Positions 1-12,410 of a stretch of 64,000 nucleotides of DNA are shown here, one piece after another (within the stretch, counting starts at the first letter, position 1; the number at the start of each line of letters is the position of its first letter). The stretch comes from Viscum album (lineage: Eukaryota > Streptophyta > Magnoliopsida > Santalales > Viscaceae): assembly GCA_963277665.1 (NCBI GenBank), contig OY728142.1, forward strand, positions 14,522,001-14,586,000, given 5' to 3'. The position numbers and the translations under genes are program-made. The notes beneath the pieces are model-generated. The model was given only the letters and a program-made list of their open reading frames with translations. It did not search any database and had not been told where the DNA came from.

Positions 1-2355
1 AATAAGAGATAATGGGAAGTACAAAAGTCATCTGGAATAATCACAAAACTAGGTTTCCAGATAGGATAACATAGGTGGGAAATGAAAACATGGACATGGA
101 AGAGAAAAATAACACTCAAATACTGAGGTAGGGTGATAGATAACATGTTAAGGATAAATTTAATGACCAAAAATCTATAAACTATAGGTTTGAAAAAGTT
201 TATTGATATCATCAAAAATGATGATAATAGGACAACATTTTTGTTTCAATGCTCTTTTCCTAGAGTTAAGTAATTCTTTAACTCTATAAGAATATAAGGA
301 AATATGCTTACTTGATATGTTTCTTTTTCATAAGCACAATCTTATACTTTGGTTGTGCCATGAACTATTTCTAATTAATCTCTTAACATAGGTTTCATAA
401 TATGGTGAAGTGATATAATAAACTCTAAAACCTTATCCAAAGTTTAACTTAAACCATTTCATAAATGGTTAACCTTGTGACCCTTCCAAATATTATGATC
501 CAAAACTTTATAATCTGTTCCAATTTAGTTTGTATTATCCAATTTACTTTATCCATATCAATCATATCTTTATCCAATAATTATTATCTCAACATTAGGA
601 ACATATTGAGGGTTATCTTTCCCTCAACCATGTTTTTTCTAAAAAGTTTAACTTAATACTGAATCACTTTTATTATATAATTCAACATATACTCTTAGAT
701 ACTTAATGAAATAGTATTGTAGTACAATCATTATATATTTCATAATTATTATGATAATAATATCATCAATAAAATAATTTTACAACATATTTCATGGATC
801 TAAATACACAAGTATATTAATCATTCCACTTCAGTTGTATCAATAACATAAGCTTGAACTTTATCCCTTAGCTTATTCTGAGGTATATTCCATTGATGCT
901 TGGGGAATTTATTTTCATATTTCCATTTTCATTATAGTTAAATTAATGAATATAAGTATTTTATTCATTCCCTTTGCATTCTTTTTCCTGGTGACCCTTT
1001 TCTCCAAAATCTTAACAAAATCTTAACCCTTTCAATCATTTCCTGGGGTGATTCTTTCCATAATTATCACATATGAAAAATTCCTTCTTTCTTATATTCC
1101 CTTTATCCATGATTTTTTATGAAATCTTATTCTTCTCTTTCTTTCCTTTGAAGCCATAAGACTTGGATAATTATTTCTTTATCTTGATAGCACATAAAAC
1201 TATTTCATGGTATGAAGAAAAAGTTTGAGATACAAGTGCCCTTCAGAGACTTGTCTTAATCCTTTCAAATAAATTCTCAATATTACATTCCTTATTGTGT
1301 GCAAAATTCATATCATACCTTTATAACCTTGTAAAGGTAGATTAATACTCCACAAAACTTTCTTCCTCATTTTTCTTTAAACTAAGGAACTTTATCTTTA
1401 TCTAATTTTATTGATCATGATGGAAATATTTTTCAAATAATGTATCCCTAAAATCTTTCCATTCTATGAGTTTAATTTCCTCTTCCTCCCTAGTATTCTG
1501 AATTAATAAACACCATTTATCATAATCACTATTGATACAACAAACAATAAGTGTAACCTTTTTCTTTTCACTACATCCCAATGTAATAAATATCTTCTCC
1601 AAAGACTTAATCCATTATTCAGTTGTCATTGGATCAGTAGTCCCACTAAATGATGGGGGCCTCTACCGCATAAAGCGATCCAGCATAATAGAATCTCACT
1701 ATGTAACTTGTTTCTCTATCTAGTAAAGGTTATTTGTCATAAATTTATTAAGATTACCTAATATATCCATAACTTTCTTGGTTCCAATACCAGCTATATC
1801 AACTTTCTCAATAGGGAAACATCTCTCTTGGACATGAGTATTGATATTATTCTTCCTTCCAGGAGCTATTTCTAAACAATAGAATAGACTATATTAGATT
1901 ATAACATTATGTAACATAATTTTTAATTCTAAAAATATTGAAATACTTATCATAAATTGAAAATTTTGTCTATAAATAATCTCATAATCATAAACATGGT
2001 TTCTTTGGGGATATACTTACTTTCAAATACTTTAATGATTTGTAAAGAAATTATGAATTGTCCTAAGAATATCCCTTGGGAGTGTCAAACCAGGTGTATA
2101 GTAAGGCCCATTGTCATGTATCAGGTTATGGTTGAGTCAAGCCTAACAGGCCCTTTTCAGAGGTATTACTCCTAGGTACATATATTCAAGTGCAGTATCC
2201 AGATAGGGATATATTTCTAAAAATACCCACATAATCTCTACCTTTCCAAAACATTAGGATCTTCTTATATACTTATCCTTAAATTATATTATACGGTTAT
2301 ATTCCCTGATTTATGTTTTCCTAAATCTAGTGCCCAAGGTTTCTATTAAACTTGA
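1..2355 (-). mobile_element. Internal region of an old long-LTR Ty3/gypsy-type retrotransposon (decayed)
   Basis: Read on the minus strand this is the internal part of an old LTR element. Its first few hundred bases align by eye with the start of the internal region of the younger element near 26195-26460: both share the order of an ACAAAAGTCA/ACAAAGGTCA block, a GACATGGAAGA block, a GATAGA-AACATGTT block and ACAACATTTTTGTTT. The window therefore opens roughly 100 bases inside the polypurine end of this element. It contains a gag remnant (1408-1860), which the younger element lacks. The rest is AT-rich with no open frame worth calling. Assignment to the same family rests on by-eye similarity plus identical PBS spacing. 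Confidence 0.7.
1408..1860 (-). pseudogene. Ty3/gypsy gag (retrotransposon gag domain) remnant
   Basis: The minus-strand translation gives a recognisable gag core: RPPSFSGTTDPMTTE, a stop, W, then SLEKIFITLGCSEKKKVTL, a degenerate segment where a WW motif is expected, then EWKDFRDTLFEKYF. In the family this core reads roughly 'F-G-DP--A--WL--LEKIF---GC---KV--A---L-G-A--WW', then 'W--F---F--KYFP'. Upstream in-frame codons near 1780-1830 (KVMDILGNLNKFM) look like the N-terminal part. In-frame stops lie inside the domain and directly after it, so it is dead. Gag would form the capsid of virus-like particles. No protease or pol is seen downstream. Confidence 0.8.
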
Positions 2356-2365
2356 TTTGATACAA
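2356..2365 (-). other. Primer-binding site of the old element
   Basis: On the minus strand this reads TTGTATCAAA, a degraded match to the plant initiator-Met tRNA primer site TGGTATCAGA. It is separated from the LTR by 2 nt, exactly as in the younger element (TGGTATCAAA at 27751-27760, spacer 27761-27762). It fixes the orientation as minus and the LTR edge at 2368. Confidence 0.65.
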
Positions 2366-2367
2366 AT

Positions 2368-2790
2368 TATAATGACCCCAACCCCAATATCTTGGAGCTG
2401 GTGCCTTACTTTATTACATTGGCATATATACAAGATTTGAATCCCAAAGGACTTTTCAATTTAGTAGTTTTGGAAACCATTTACATACATGATCCTCATT
2501 TTACATTGGGAATATGAAATAAAACATAATACATAACAAAATCTAATAAACTGTAGACTTGAAAACTCATTCAAATATCTATTCTTTATAATCTGGGGAA
2601 AGGAAACAAAATAAGGGTGATCTCAAATACTCAATAAGGGTTAAGTACAATGGAAGCTATCATAAATCAATAAAGAATAATGATCATGTCAAGGTAAATG
2701 ACTGAAACACTTATCAATTAATTAATAACTTGATAATAATATGGTAGGAATAAAATATGATAAAATAATGTCATAATAACAATCACATGA
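2368..2790 (-). mobile_element. Old LTR, piece 1 (inner end), split by CACTA element 1
   Basis: The piece begins TATAATGACCCC on the plus strand, matching the inner edge TATAAGGCCCC of the younger LTR at 27763. It ends at the TGA target site where CACTA element 1 entered (2788-2790) and resumes at 19423. The rest is too diverged to align confidently by eye. Confidence 0.6.
2788..2790. repeat. Left target-site duplication (TGA) of CACTA element 1
   Basis: TGA stands directly before the left terminus (CATTACTACA). The same TGA follows the right terminus (TAGTAGTG) at 19423-19425. Three-base duplications are the rule for CACTA elements. Confidence 0.7.
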
Positions 2791-3039
2791 CATTACTACA
2801 TAATAGGCCTTTAAAAAGTGCTAAAAATGGCCTTTATTAGCTTTCGAGAACCGTTGACTACCAGAGTGATATTAAAAGCCCTTTTCTTTTATCAGTGATA
2901 AAAAAGAGTTGATAAAGGGGTCTTTTATATGTGCTTTTATTTAGCATTGATAAAGTATGCCTTTATCATTATTTTTCAAAGCACTGATAAAGGAAACATT
3001 TATCGACATCATCAAAAGCACTGATAAAGGGGAATACTA
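2791..3039. repeat. Left subterminal repeats of CACTA element 1
   Basis: At least six copies in both orientations of a 10-12-base motif around TTTATCAGTGC / GCACTGATAAAGG occur here, e.g. near 2897, 2950, 2985 and 3018. In characterised CACTA elements such clusters bind the TNPA-type protein that synapses the ends; that role here is inference from family knowledge. Confidence 0.75.
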
Positions 3040-3062
3040 CAGTGTGCTGTAACAGCACACTG
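3040..3062. repeat. Small perfect hairpin inside the left end
   Basis: CAGTGTGCTG and CAGCACACTG form a perfect 10-bp stem with a 3-nt loop, directly inside the subterminal repeat cluster. No counterpart was noticed at the right end. Function unknown. Confidence 0.6.
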
Positions 3063-3261
3063 CAACACTAGAAACACTGCTATATATCAAAAAAATCAAG
3101 TACCAATATATAATTTAAATGAAATGAAATTTTTTAACACAAATATAGAAAAAAATATTATAGACATTTCAAACATTGATTAATAAAATTATATAAGTAC
3201 AAATTATTACATATATTCAAAAACATAAATATTCCTTTGTCTTTTGATCTTAACCTCAACT

Positions 3262-3366
3262 CATGATATTTTCAAACAAACCAACCCTAATTTAGCAAAA
3301 TAACTCACCTATATAAGAAAAAAATTATTATGTTAGTAATAATATAAAGAAATAAATTAATAGAAA
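3262..3366. repeat. Copy of a ~150-bp block that also flanks the other end of the satellite
   Basis: The block CCTATATAAGAAAA-AATTATTATGT-AGTAATA matches 11976-12140 and 12245-12410. It lies just left of the broken first satellite monomer (3366-3407), so the satellite is bracketed by copies of the same block. Confidence 0.5.
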
Positions 3367-3624
3367 TTGTTAATTTTAAACTAAACTTTGATTCATACCA
3401 GGAACACTATTGCTAAAAAATAAATAGATTTTTCTAATATAGGTATATTTGTTGGTAAAAGTGCATTTTCTGTTGGTAAATAAATTTACCAACAAAATTG
3501 TCTTGTCACTAAATTGTTGGTAAAAAATTTGTCACTAAATGTTATTTCAAAGTATAAAATAGTTCTGTTAGAATTATAATAATACCAATAGAAAATGTAT
3601 ATATTGGAAAAAAAGTCTTGCAGT

Positions 3625-6600
3625 AGTTTAATATGAAAATTTTACCTATTTGTAATATTATAAACATTTATATTTCCATTTATTATAAGCAATATCAATG
3701 ATTAATATTTATTTATAAATTATATTTTGAAAAAAATATTATATGTGGGTATTCCAATATTTATTAAAAAAAATCTATATTATATTTATTGATATAATTA
3801 TATATTATATTTATTATATTTATTATATATTCATTATAAACTTAAATTATATGAACATTTTCAAACTTGACATGAAGGTGTAAGAAACCTATTAAATATA
3901 TGTTTATAATTATACAAATCCAAGAAACTTTACATGAAACTCCAACTCTCATACATCATTTATCATTCCAAGGTTCATAATCTGCATCTCTACCATGAAT
4001 TGCTCCCCATGCATGTTCCATGCCATGACAGCCCCACCTATGATTCTTTAATGCAGCATCTTCTGCTCATGATTATTCCATGCTGCAACAACACCACCAT
4101 GAAATGCTACCCATGCATGTATTTATTCTCCCATAGTAGAAAATTTAAAGTTTCTGTATAATATTTTCCTCACCTGAAATAAACAAAATTGTACAGGGTT
4201 TAATTCCATTGTCAATATACACTACTGATAAATCATTCATCTGTATGAAAGATGAGTTAACCATCATAAATAGTTACCAATAAAATAACATATAATAAAT
4301 TAAAAACAAGAAATATGCATTATTATTATTTTTTTCAAAAATGGTTGTAAGAAATGAGAATAAAAATATGAGAGTAACAAAAATACTAATTAAAACTAGA
4401 AAAAACAAGAGAAAAAAATAAAGAATAGAAAACCTTACAGTTGAAGGTATAAAATCTAGAAATGTGTAACCCTTCACTCACCTAAATCACCATTAATTGT
4501 TCTTCTCAAGCTAGAAAATTTAGTTCTTCACAACTTAGAGACCTGTAAATTTTCCATGTATAGACTATAAGAACCTCCATGGAGAAAATTATAATGTAAT
4601 AATGATCAAAAGAAAGATAATGAATATATGATATGTATATGGATGAATGAAATTACACGATGAATGTAAGACATGAAACAAAATAGAGTTAGAATGACCA
4701 AAATGAATTGAAATGACCAGACCTAGATTAGTAATTAATTAAACCCATATTTCATTGCATAGAAATGATTCCTTTCTATTAATCCCTCAAATTCAAAATA
4801 AACAATCATTTATTATGTATATCATTATGATAAATGGATAGAATCTTTCACTACAATCACAATGAGGGAATTCAGTTCCAAAGAGATCTAACTTATTCAT
4901 CTTGAATTTTCTAAACAAAAAGATTCAATCTAAACACATTATTCTTAAGCCTTATTATCAAGAATCTGAAATTTAAATCGTGAATAAAGGTTCCTTTAAA
5001 TTTACACTCATTTTTTGAACTCAATCCATTGTATATAAATTTAACAAATAAGATGTAAAGAAGATGATAGAATAATGAGAAGATGGATTAATTCTAGATA
5101 AAAAAAAATTATTATTCAGAACAAACAACATAAGAGATATTTAATAGCAAGAAACTAAAATAAGTATAGCTCAGTCAGTATTTTCAAGAATTTTGTCTTT
5201 GTCTAGCCATATAAAAATTAGAAAAAACATAAAAATATTATAGTGTGAGGGAAGATGAACCTTGACACAAAATGTGTAGATAAACAACAACATCACAACC
5301 ATTTAAAGAACATCACAAGATAATCACTTTTATATAGTGAAGCAGTTAGAATAGAGAGAGAGAACCAAAGAAAATAGTTTCCCAACGGGTCCCAAGGATG
5401 GGAAGTATTCACAATAGGTCCTCAACCTATTTAATAATGCAGTAAGAAAAGGATATAATTTAACTTTACTTACACCATGAGTACACCTATAATTAATATA
5501 TTTTTACTTTTATCTTCTTTTGCTATCACATTTTCTTCAGCCTCTGAAAAAATCATCCACCTGCACATTAACTCTACTCATCATATTCACATCATTTGAT
5601 TTCAGCTGTAATTTGGTTCATAAGACTAAGGTTGATTCACCTCTTAAACAAACAACTCAATTCAACAATATAAAACTTTGGCATTAACATCATGAGCATC
5701 CTTGTAAAACATTGTAAAGTTTAGGCCTCCAAACTTCAGGCTACAATACAACCATTCAATCATGAACACACAATGAATAATATCTCAAATCATTACCTCA
5801 GTCAGTGTAGTAAAATTTCACTAAACAAAAGGATATTCACACGAGCCTCCAAAAATAGATTGAATGGATGTTATACAACCTAAAGTAAAAACAAATGAAA
5901 TATGAAATTCTTAAAAAGAGAGAACATTCATCATTTGAGAATCAGTGATCAAGAGACGATGAAAACCCCCAAAAATCATTGATGGGTTCTTATTAGAAGT
6001 AAAATTTAAATTATTTACCAGTGATTTATAATCTACATACAGTGAATACACCCCTTTAACCATGGCCTGGACATTCTCGATGCTAAGTTTCATAGAATTT
6101 CTATAGAATCATGGAGCTTTACATCGTCACCATTGACAAAAATCGTACGTCACTGAAATTTTGACCTCCACAGTATCCCTGAAATCAAATAGAAAAATCA
6201 TAGTTTGTGATGGGATGAAGGATGAAACTAGTGACTATTTTATGGGGAACCAACATTATATTCCTTCTTTCATCAACAATAGGATGTATGATGTATCAGA
6301 AAAAGAAATCAGTAGAAGATTCTTCAACAAAGAAGAACTTCTTTTCATTTTTTCAAAAACTGAAGTCACCGCCAACCCTTGTGGCCTTCATAAGGCTAGT
6401 GCATGACACTTGGGGAGGGATGCAACCATATTACAGTCCTGTTTTGAGTCACTACAAACCCGAACTATTTTCAAATTGAATTATTTCTTTAGAAACTAAA
6501 AGAGTCTAAATGAGGAAAGAACTGATGTATATGCAGAGAAATATCAGCGATCACCTATGGACATAAATAACCACATGTAAGTATTTTTATTAATTTTTAA

Positions 6601-6840
6601 TAGAAACACCAGAAAAATTATGACCACCAAGAATTGTACACAGCCCCCAAAGACAAGAAAAAACTGAAGAAACTATTCAAATTGACAAACCAGAACTAAA
6701 ACATCATCATTCCCACATCTGTATCAAAGAATCATTATGATATAGTGTGATGCGGGAGTAAAATTATACCCCAAATATATAAATGGATTCATTAAAATGA
6801 AACACAAAGTGCCCCTATCTCTCAGAAGTATTGAAACCCA
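3625..6840. other. AT-rich interior of the nested insert, no recognised gene
   Basis: Only short open frames occur here (for example 60 codons on the minus strand at 5911-6093 and 85 codons on the plus strand at 6222-6479), and none resembles a family I know. Between 3960 and 4120 there are several CATGCATG/CCATG clusters. The stretch could be captured host DNA, but nothing in the sequence proves it. Confidence 0.4.
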
Positions 6841-6932
6841 GAATATTTGGATGTATCCACATTTCAATCTTTTTCTCTAGTTTGCTCTCTCCATGTGATT
6901 GTGTGTGTTGTTGTTTCTCAGTTTATACGAGC

Positions 6933-7230
6933 TCAAGTGAAATATTTCTGTAGTGATGGTTCATGGTTAACGCAATATAAAGGGACGAGGAGGTTCAAAA
7001 AGGATATGAGCAAAGGAAATTTATTTATCAATGATGCAGGTAACACTGGTCTTTCAGCTTCATATTTAACCTTTAAAGAAGCCTTCATCATGGTATAGGG
7101 AACGAGAAGGCAAGTAGGTGGTGGCAGAGAATGCCGAAAACAATGTTGATCTTCTACCATCTGCTCCCCAGTTAATTGTTTTAGGGTTTGCGGGTATGGA
7201 ATTGGGGAGGAATTAGGGTTGTATTTATAA
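6933..7230 (-). other. Possible captured promoter and first exon of a plant gene
   Basis: On the minus strand a TATAAATA box (7222-7229) is followed by a leader rich in ACCCTAA / AAACCCTAA, motifs common in plant 5' leaders. An ATG at 7160 then opens a 75-codon frame (MVEDQHCFRHS...) to 6933. The spacing TATA - leader - ATG is that of a normal pol II gene start. The protein is not recognised. CACTA elements often capture gene pieces, and this could be one, or the promoter of the nested element's own lost gene. Confidence 0.35.
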
Positions 7231-7861
7231 GAGGATTAATATTTTTCATTTCCATTAAATTAAAATATAGATAACAAATAACTAAATATAATATAAAAAT
7301 ATTTAATTTTAAAAAATATAGTATCTATATATTTCATATGCATCCATTTTTTTTAAAAAAATGAGTTTTTATTTTTTGAATCATTTATCAATAATTTTAT
7401 AATATATATATTTATTTCATGAAACATTATTAAATTCTTAATATTATAATTCAATGTACAAACATGTGTTTTTTATCAAAAAAAAATGCATGTTAGAAGT
7501 AACTAAATAATAAATCTATATTAAAAAATTAATAAAATACTTATTCTTATTAGATAATTTATTGTAAAATATTTTTCTAATGGTAAATGTTTTTTTAGTA
7601 ATAATAATAAATATAATAGATTTATTTTTTATTAAAAAATTGTTTATAATAATATGATAAAACAATAGATTTAACTGTTAGTAAAATATTTATTGTTATT
7701 TAATAATTAATACTAATGTATATAATTTATGGTAAAAACATTTGTCGGTACCTAAAAATAATACCCGCAAGTCTTGATATCTATTGGAAATACTCATTCT
7801 TACCAACAGATATCTTATCTGTCATTGAATTTCTATTGGTATAAGTTAATTTTTTTCTAGT

Positions 7862-10800
7862 TTATGTATCGGATTGAGTTGTGGCTAATTCTTATATGTC
7901 ATATTGTTTCTTTTTCATATTCAAGAATTATCTATATGAAAATTAATTAAATAAGTATTAGAAATATCCCCACAAATGTAGCCCAGTGGTTTCATGAGTG
8001 ACACTTTTTGAACTAAAATGTTGATTTTAAACTGATAACGGACACTTTGAGTAATACTAGGCACATCGTGTATTGGATTGAGGTGGGGATTATTACTAAA
8101 AATTAAAAATGACTTATAGATCATTATTGTAAATTATTAAAATATTCCAAATGTATTTTCTTAGTTTTGAGTAGGTCAGTTGTCTATTTTACTAAAATTG
8201 ATTTCAATTTTAAATAAAAATATGAACTTGGATTCATACCAGTCACACTGTGCATCGTATTAAGGTGAGTATGATTCTTACATGTCTCAAATGACTTATG
8301 AATCATTTTATTAAAGTATTAAAACAATCCAAATTTGTTTTCTTGGTTTTGAGTATGTCACTTTTCTTTTTTACTAAAATGTCATTTTAAACTATAAACA
8401 TGCACATTGACTCATATTGATCACATTGTGTATCTGTTTAATATGAGATAGATTCCTAAATATCAAAAATGACTTATGAATATTTTTCCAAAATTATCAA
8501 GAAAATATGAGAACGTTTTATCAGTTTTTAGTGAGTGACACTTTTTGAACTAAAATGTTGATTTTAAATTGATAAGGGACACTTTGAGTCATATTAGGAA
8601 CATTGTGTATTGGATTGAGTTTTGACTAATTCATACACATCAAACATTACTTATGGATCATTTCTATAATGTGTCAAAACAATATGAATGTGTTTACTTA
8701 GTTTTGAGTAGGTCAGTTGTCCATTTTACTAAAATTGATGTCAATTTTAAATAAAAAGACACACTAAGAGTCATTCTAGTAACACCATGAATCTGATTGA
8801 GATTATTTTTATTTATAAATGTCTCATATGACTTATGTATCATTTTATTAAAGTATAAAAACAATCCAAATGTGTTTTCTTACTTTTGAGTACATCGCTT
8901 GTCTTTTTTACTAAAATGTCATTTTAAACTGGAAACACACACTTTGACTCATAAAGATCACATCATGTATCGGTTTGGAATGAGAATTATTCCTAAACAC
9001 AAAAAATGAATTATTAATCATTTTACTAAATTATCAAGAAAATCCAAGCACGTTTGATCATTTTTCAGGGAGTGATACTTTTTGAACTAAAATGTCAATT
9101 TTAAACTGATAACAGACACTTTGAGTCATATCAGGAACATCATGTACTGGATTTATGTGTAGTTTATTCTTACACATAAAAATGACTTATTTATTTTTTT
9201 GTAAAGTATCAAAATAATGATAATTTTTTTATCATTTTTGAGTAGGTCAGTTGTCCATTTTACTAAAATCGATGTCAATTTTAAATAAAAAGACGTACTT
9301 TGAGTCATATTGGTCACACCGTGCATCGGATTGAGGTGTGGATGATTTTTACATGTCTCAAATGACATATATATCATTTTCATAAAGTATTAAAACAATC
9401 TAAATGTGTTTTATTGGTTTTGAGTAAGCCATTTTTCTTTTTTATTAAAATGTCATTTTAAACTATAAACATGCACTTTGACTCATACTGATCACATCGT
9501 GTATAGATTTGATGTGAGACTGATTATTAAATGTAAAAAATTAATTATTAATCATTATCACAAATTATTAAGAAAATATGAGTGTGTTTGATTGGTTTTT
9601 AATGAGTGGCACTTTTTGAACTAAAATATCAATTTTAAACTGATAGCAGACACTATGAGTCATACCCGGCACATAGTGTATCAGATTGAGGTGAGGATGA
9701 TTCTTGCACATCAAAAATGACTTAGGTATTGTTTTCATAAAGTATCAAAATAATACGAATTTGTTTTATCGGTTTTTAGTAGATCAATTGTCCATTTTAC
9801 TAAATTTGATGTTGATTTTAAATAAAAAGACACATTGAGAGTCATACCAGTCACACTGTGCATCTAATTGAGATGTGGTTGATTTATAAATGTCTTATAT
9901 GACTTATGTATCATTTTCCTAAAGTATCAAAACAATTTGAATGTGTTTTCTTAGTTTTGAGTGTGTCACTTGTCTTTTTTACTAAAATGTCATTTTAAAC
10001 TGGAAACATGCACTTTGACTTATAAAGATCACATCATGTATCGGTTTGTCATGAGAATGATTCCTACACATAAAAAATTAATTATTAATAATTTTACTAA
10101 ATTATCAAGAAAATCCAAGCACTTTTGATTAGTTTTCAGGGAGTGATGCTTTTTGAACTAAAATGTCAATTTTAAACTGATAACGGATACTTTGAGTCAT
10201 ATCAGTCACATCATGTATTGTATTTATGTGAAGCTGACTATTACACATAAAAAATGAATTTGGATTGTTTTCGTAAAGTATAAAAATAATTATAATGTGT
10301 TTTCTCATTTTTGAGTAGTTCAGTTGTCCATTTTACTAAAATTGATGTCAATTTTAAATAAAAAGACATACTTGGAGTCATACTGGTCACAACGTGCATC
10401 AGATTGAGATGTGGATGATTTATACATGTCTCAAATGACTTATGTATAATTTTTCTAAAGTATTAAAACAATATGAATGTGTTTTATTGGTTTTGAGTAT
10501 TCCACTTGTCTTTTTTACTAAAATGTCATTTTATACTAAAAACACACACTTTGACTCATACCGATCGCATCGTGTATCGATTTGATGTGAGATAGATTAC
10601 TACACATCAAAAATGAATTATGAATCATTGTACCAAATTATTAAGAAAATATGAGTGTGTTTGATTGGTTTTTAATGAGTGACACTTTTTGAACTAAAAT
10701 ATCGATTTTAAACTGATAACAGACACTCTGAGTCATACCTGGAACATCGTGTATCGGATTGAGGTGAGTATGATTAATATATATAAAAAATGACTTATAG

Positions 10801-11520
10801 ATTGTTTTCATAAAGTATCAAAATAATACAAATTAGTTTTATTGGTTTTGAGTAGGTTAGTTTCCCATTTTACTAAAATTGATGTCGATTTTAAATAAAA
10901 AGACATATTGAGAGTCATACTGATCACATTGTGCATCTAATTGAGATGAGTTTGATTTATAAATGTCTTATATTACTTATGTATCATTTTCATAAAGTAT
11001 CAAAACAATCTGAATTTTTTTTTCTTAGTTTTGAGTACGTCACTTGTATTTTTTACTAAAATGTCATTTTAAACTGGAAACACACACTTTGACTCATAAC
11101 GATCACATCATGTATCGGTTTGGTATGAGAATGATTCCTACATGTCACAAATGACTTATTAATCATTTTACTAAATTATCAAGAAAATATATTCACATTT
11201 GATTGGTTTTTAGTGAGTGAAACTTTTTGAACTAAAATTTCAATTTTAAACTGATATCGAACACTTTTAGTAATACCAAACACATCATGTGTCAGATTAA
11301 GGTATGGTTGATTCCTACATATAAAAAATGACCTACAGGTCATTTTATTAATGTATTAAAACAATATAAATAGCTTTTCTTGTTTTTGAGTATGTTAGTT
11401 GTCTTTTTTACTAAAATTAATGTCAATTTTAAATAAAAAAGAATCACTTTGAATAATACTGGTCACACCGTGTATCAGATTGAGGTGCAGATAATTCCTA
11501 CACATCCCCAAGTATTAAAA
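7862..11520. repeat. ~179-bp satellite array with a trimeric ~537-bp higher-order repeat
   Basis: About 20 tandem monomers of ~179 bp are seen, in three recurring classes. Class C starts with GAGTGACACTTTTTGAACTA, class A with a GTAGGTCAGTTGTCCATTTT block, and class B with a GTCACTTGTCTTTTTTAC block. Class C starts lie at about 7995, 8533, 9070, 9604, 10141, 10677 and 11215, a spacing of 534-538 bp, so the order C-A-B is kept throughout. A truncated first monomer sits at 3366-3407, left of the nested insert. The reverse complement aligns with the array in CACTA element 2 (57300-59314). The array lies downstream of the TNP2 pseudogene in the element's own direction. Confidence 0.9.
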
Positions 11521-11585
11521 AAATCATAAACATTAATATTACAATGATTTCCATTACCTTTATTTTTTGACCTACCAACACTGTA

Positions 11586-11759
11586 TATTGTCTTGATGTT
11601 CTTAGCTAAAAAACCATTCTCATTACTGAAATCCAGAAGAGTAGAGGAAGCTCATGTGCTCATTATATAATGATAATTCTCCACAATGACACATGAGCTT
11701 ACTCTACTCTTCTAGATTTCAATGAGAAAAATTTTTCTACTAAGAACCTAAAGTTAATA
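11586..11759. repeat. Long foldback (arms ~60-70 bp)
   Basis: The left arm (about 11598-11658) and right arm (11690-11747) are near-perfect inverted copies. The core GAAGAGTAGAGGAAGCTCATGTG pairs with CACATGAGCTTACTCTACTCTTC with one mismatch, and pairing weakens outward to the GTTCTTAG / CTAAGAAC edge. The loop is about 30 nt. A transcript would fold into a miRNA-precursor-like stem; equally it may be a small foldback MITE. No known miRNA was recognised. Confidence 0.75.
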
Positions 11760-11975
11760 TGACTTCCCAAAAGATCTTTAAAAAAACTAAATAAGTGTTA
11801 GATAAAAATGATAAGGAAATTAACTTACAAATAGAGGATGAAAAAATTAATTAAATAAGTAACATGGATTCACCTTTTCATGATGGTTGTATGTGTTCTT
11901 GACACATTTACTTGTTTTCATTATCTAAGTTGTAGGGTCGAAGTCCAATCTCTCATGAGCATGAGAAGTTTCAAA

Positions 11976-12140
11976 CAAACCACCCCAAATCGAACAAAAG
12001 AATCCACTTGTATGAGAAAACAATTATTATATGAGTAATACTAAAAGAATAAAACATAAATATGAAACAATACATTAATTTTATGGATAATGATTTTACT
12101 ATGAAAACATTAAGATTATCTCTATGATTGAGCAGTGGGG
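11976..12140. repeat. Direct repeat, copy 1 (with 12245-12410)
   Basis: A block beginning CACCCCAAATCGAACAAAAG and ending near ATGATTGAGCAG recurs about 269 bp downstream as CACCCCAAATTGAACAAAAG to ATGATTGAGTAG-like sequence, with scattered differences. A third, more diverged copy lies at 3262-3366. The intervening 12141-12244 holds a small G-rich stretch without a gene. Confidence 0.75.
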
Positions 12141-12244
12141 GGAACTTGGAGGAAAGTGATAAATGCCAATAATGCTGGGGTGAAAAGGTTTTGAGTGAGA
12201 AGAAGTCTATAGAAATTTTGGTATAGAAAGTCATGAAAGATGGA

Positions 12245-12410
12245 AAATCCACCCCAAATTGAACAAAAGAATTCACCTATATAAGAAAACAATTATTATG
12301 TGAGTAATACTAAAAAGAAACAAATTAAACATAAATGTGAAATAATATATTAATTCTATGGACAATGATTTTACTGTGAAAACATCATGATTACCTCTGT
12401 GATTGAGTAG
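12245..12410. repeat. Direct repeat, copy 2 (with 11976-12140)
   Basis: See copy 1. Together the two make a local tandem duplication of about 270 bp between the satellite array and the TNP2 pseudogene, where the second CACTA gene stands in element 2. No remnant of that gene is recognisable here; 12411-12878 shows only AT-rich sequence. Confidence 0.7.

Larger units (their letters stand above)
3408..7861. mobile_element. Probable nested transposon (CACTA-like) inserted in a satellite monomer
   Basis: Satellite sequence stops at about 3407 after a run matching TTTAAACT...TCATACCAGGAAC. It resumes at about 7862 with TGTATCGGATTGAG, the next bases of the same monomer, so about 4.45 kb was inserted in one monomer. 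The insert starts CACTATTGCTAAAAAA. Both ends carry short GTTGGTAA / TTACCAAC motifs (3440-3620 and 7735-7850), like the subterminal repeats of CACTA element 2. The right end (TTTTTTTCTAGTTTATG) is a poor TIR and I could not find a clean target duplication. The nested status is well supported; the CACTA class is likely, not proven. Confidence 0.55.

Noticed and set aside
7862..11520. CRISPR array or centromeric satellite
   Set aside because: Monomers are contiguous at ~179 bp with no unique spacers. The array is enclosed by transposon ends, so it is transposon-borne, not shown to be centromeric.
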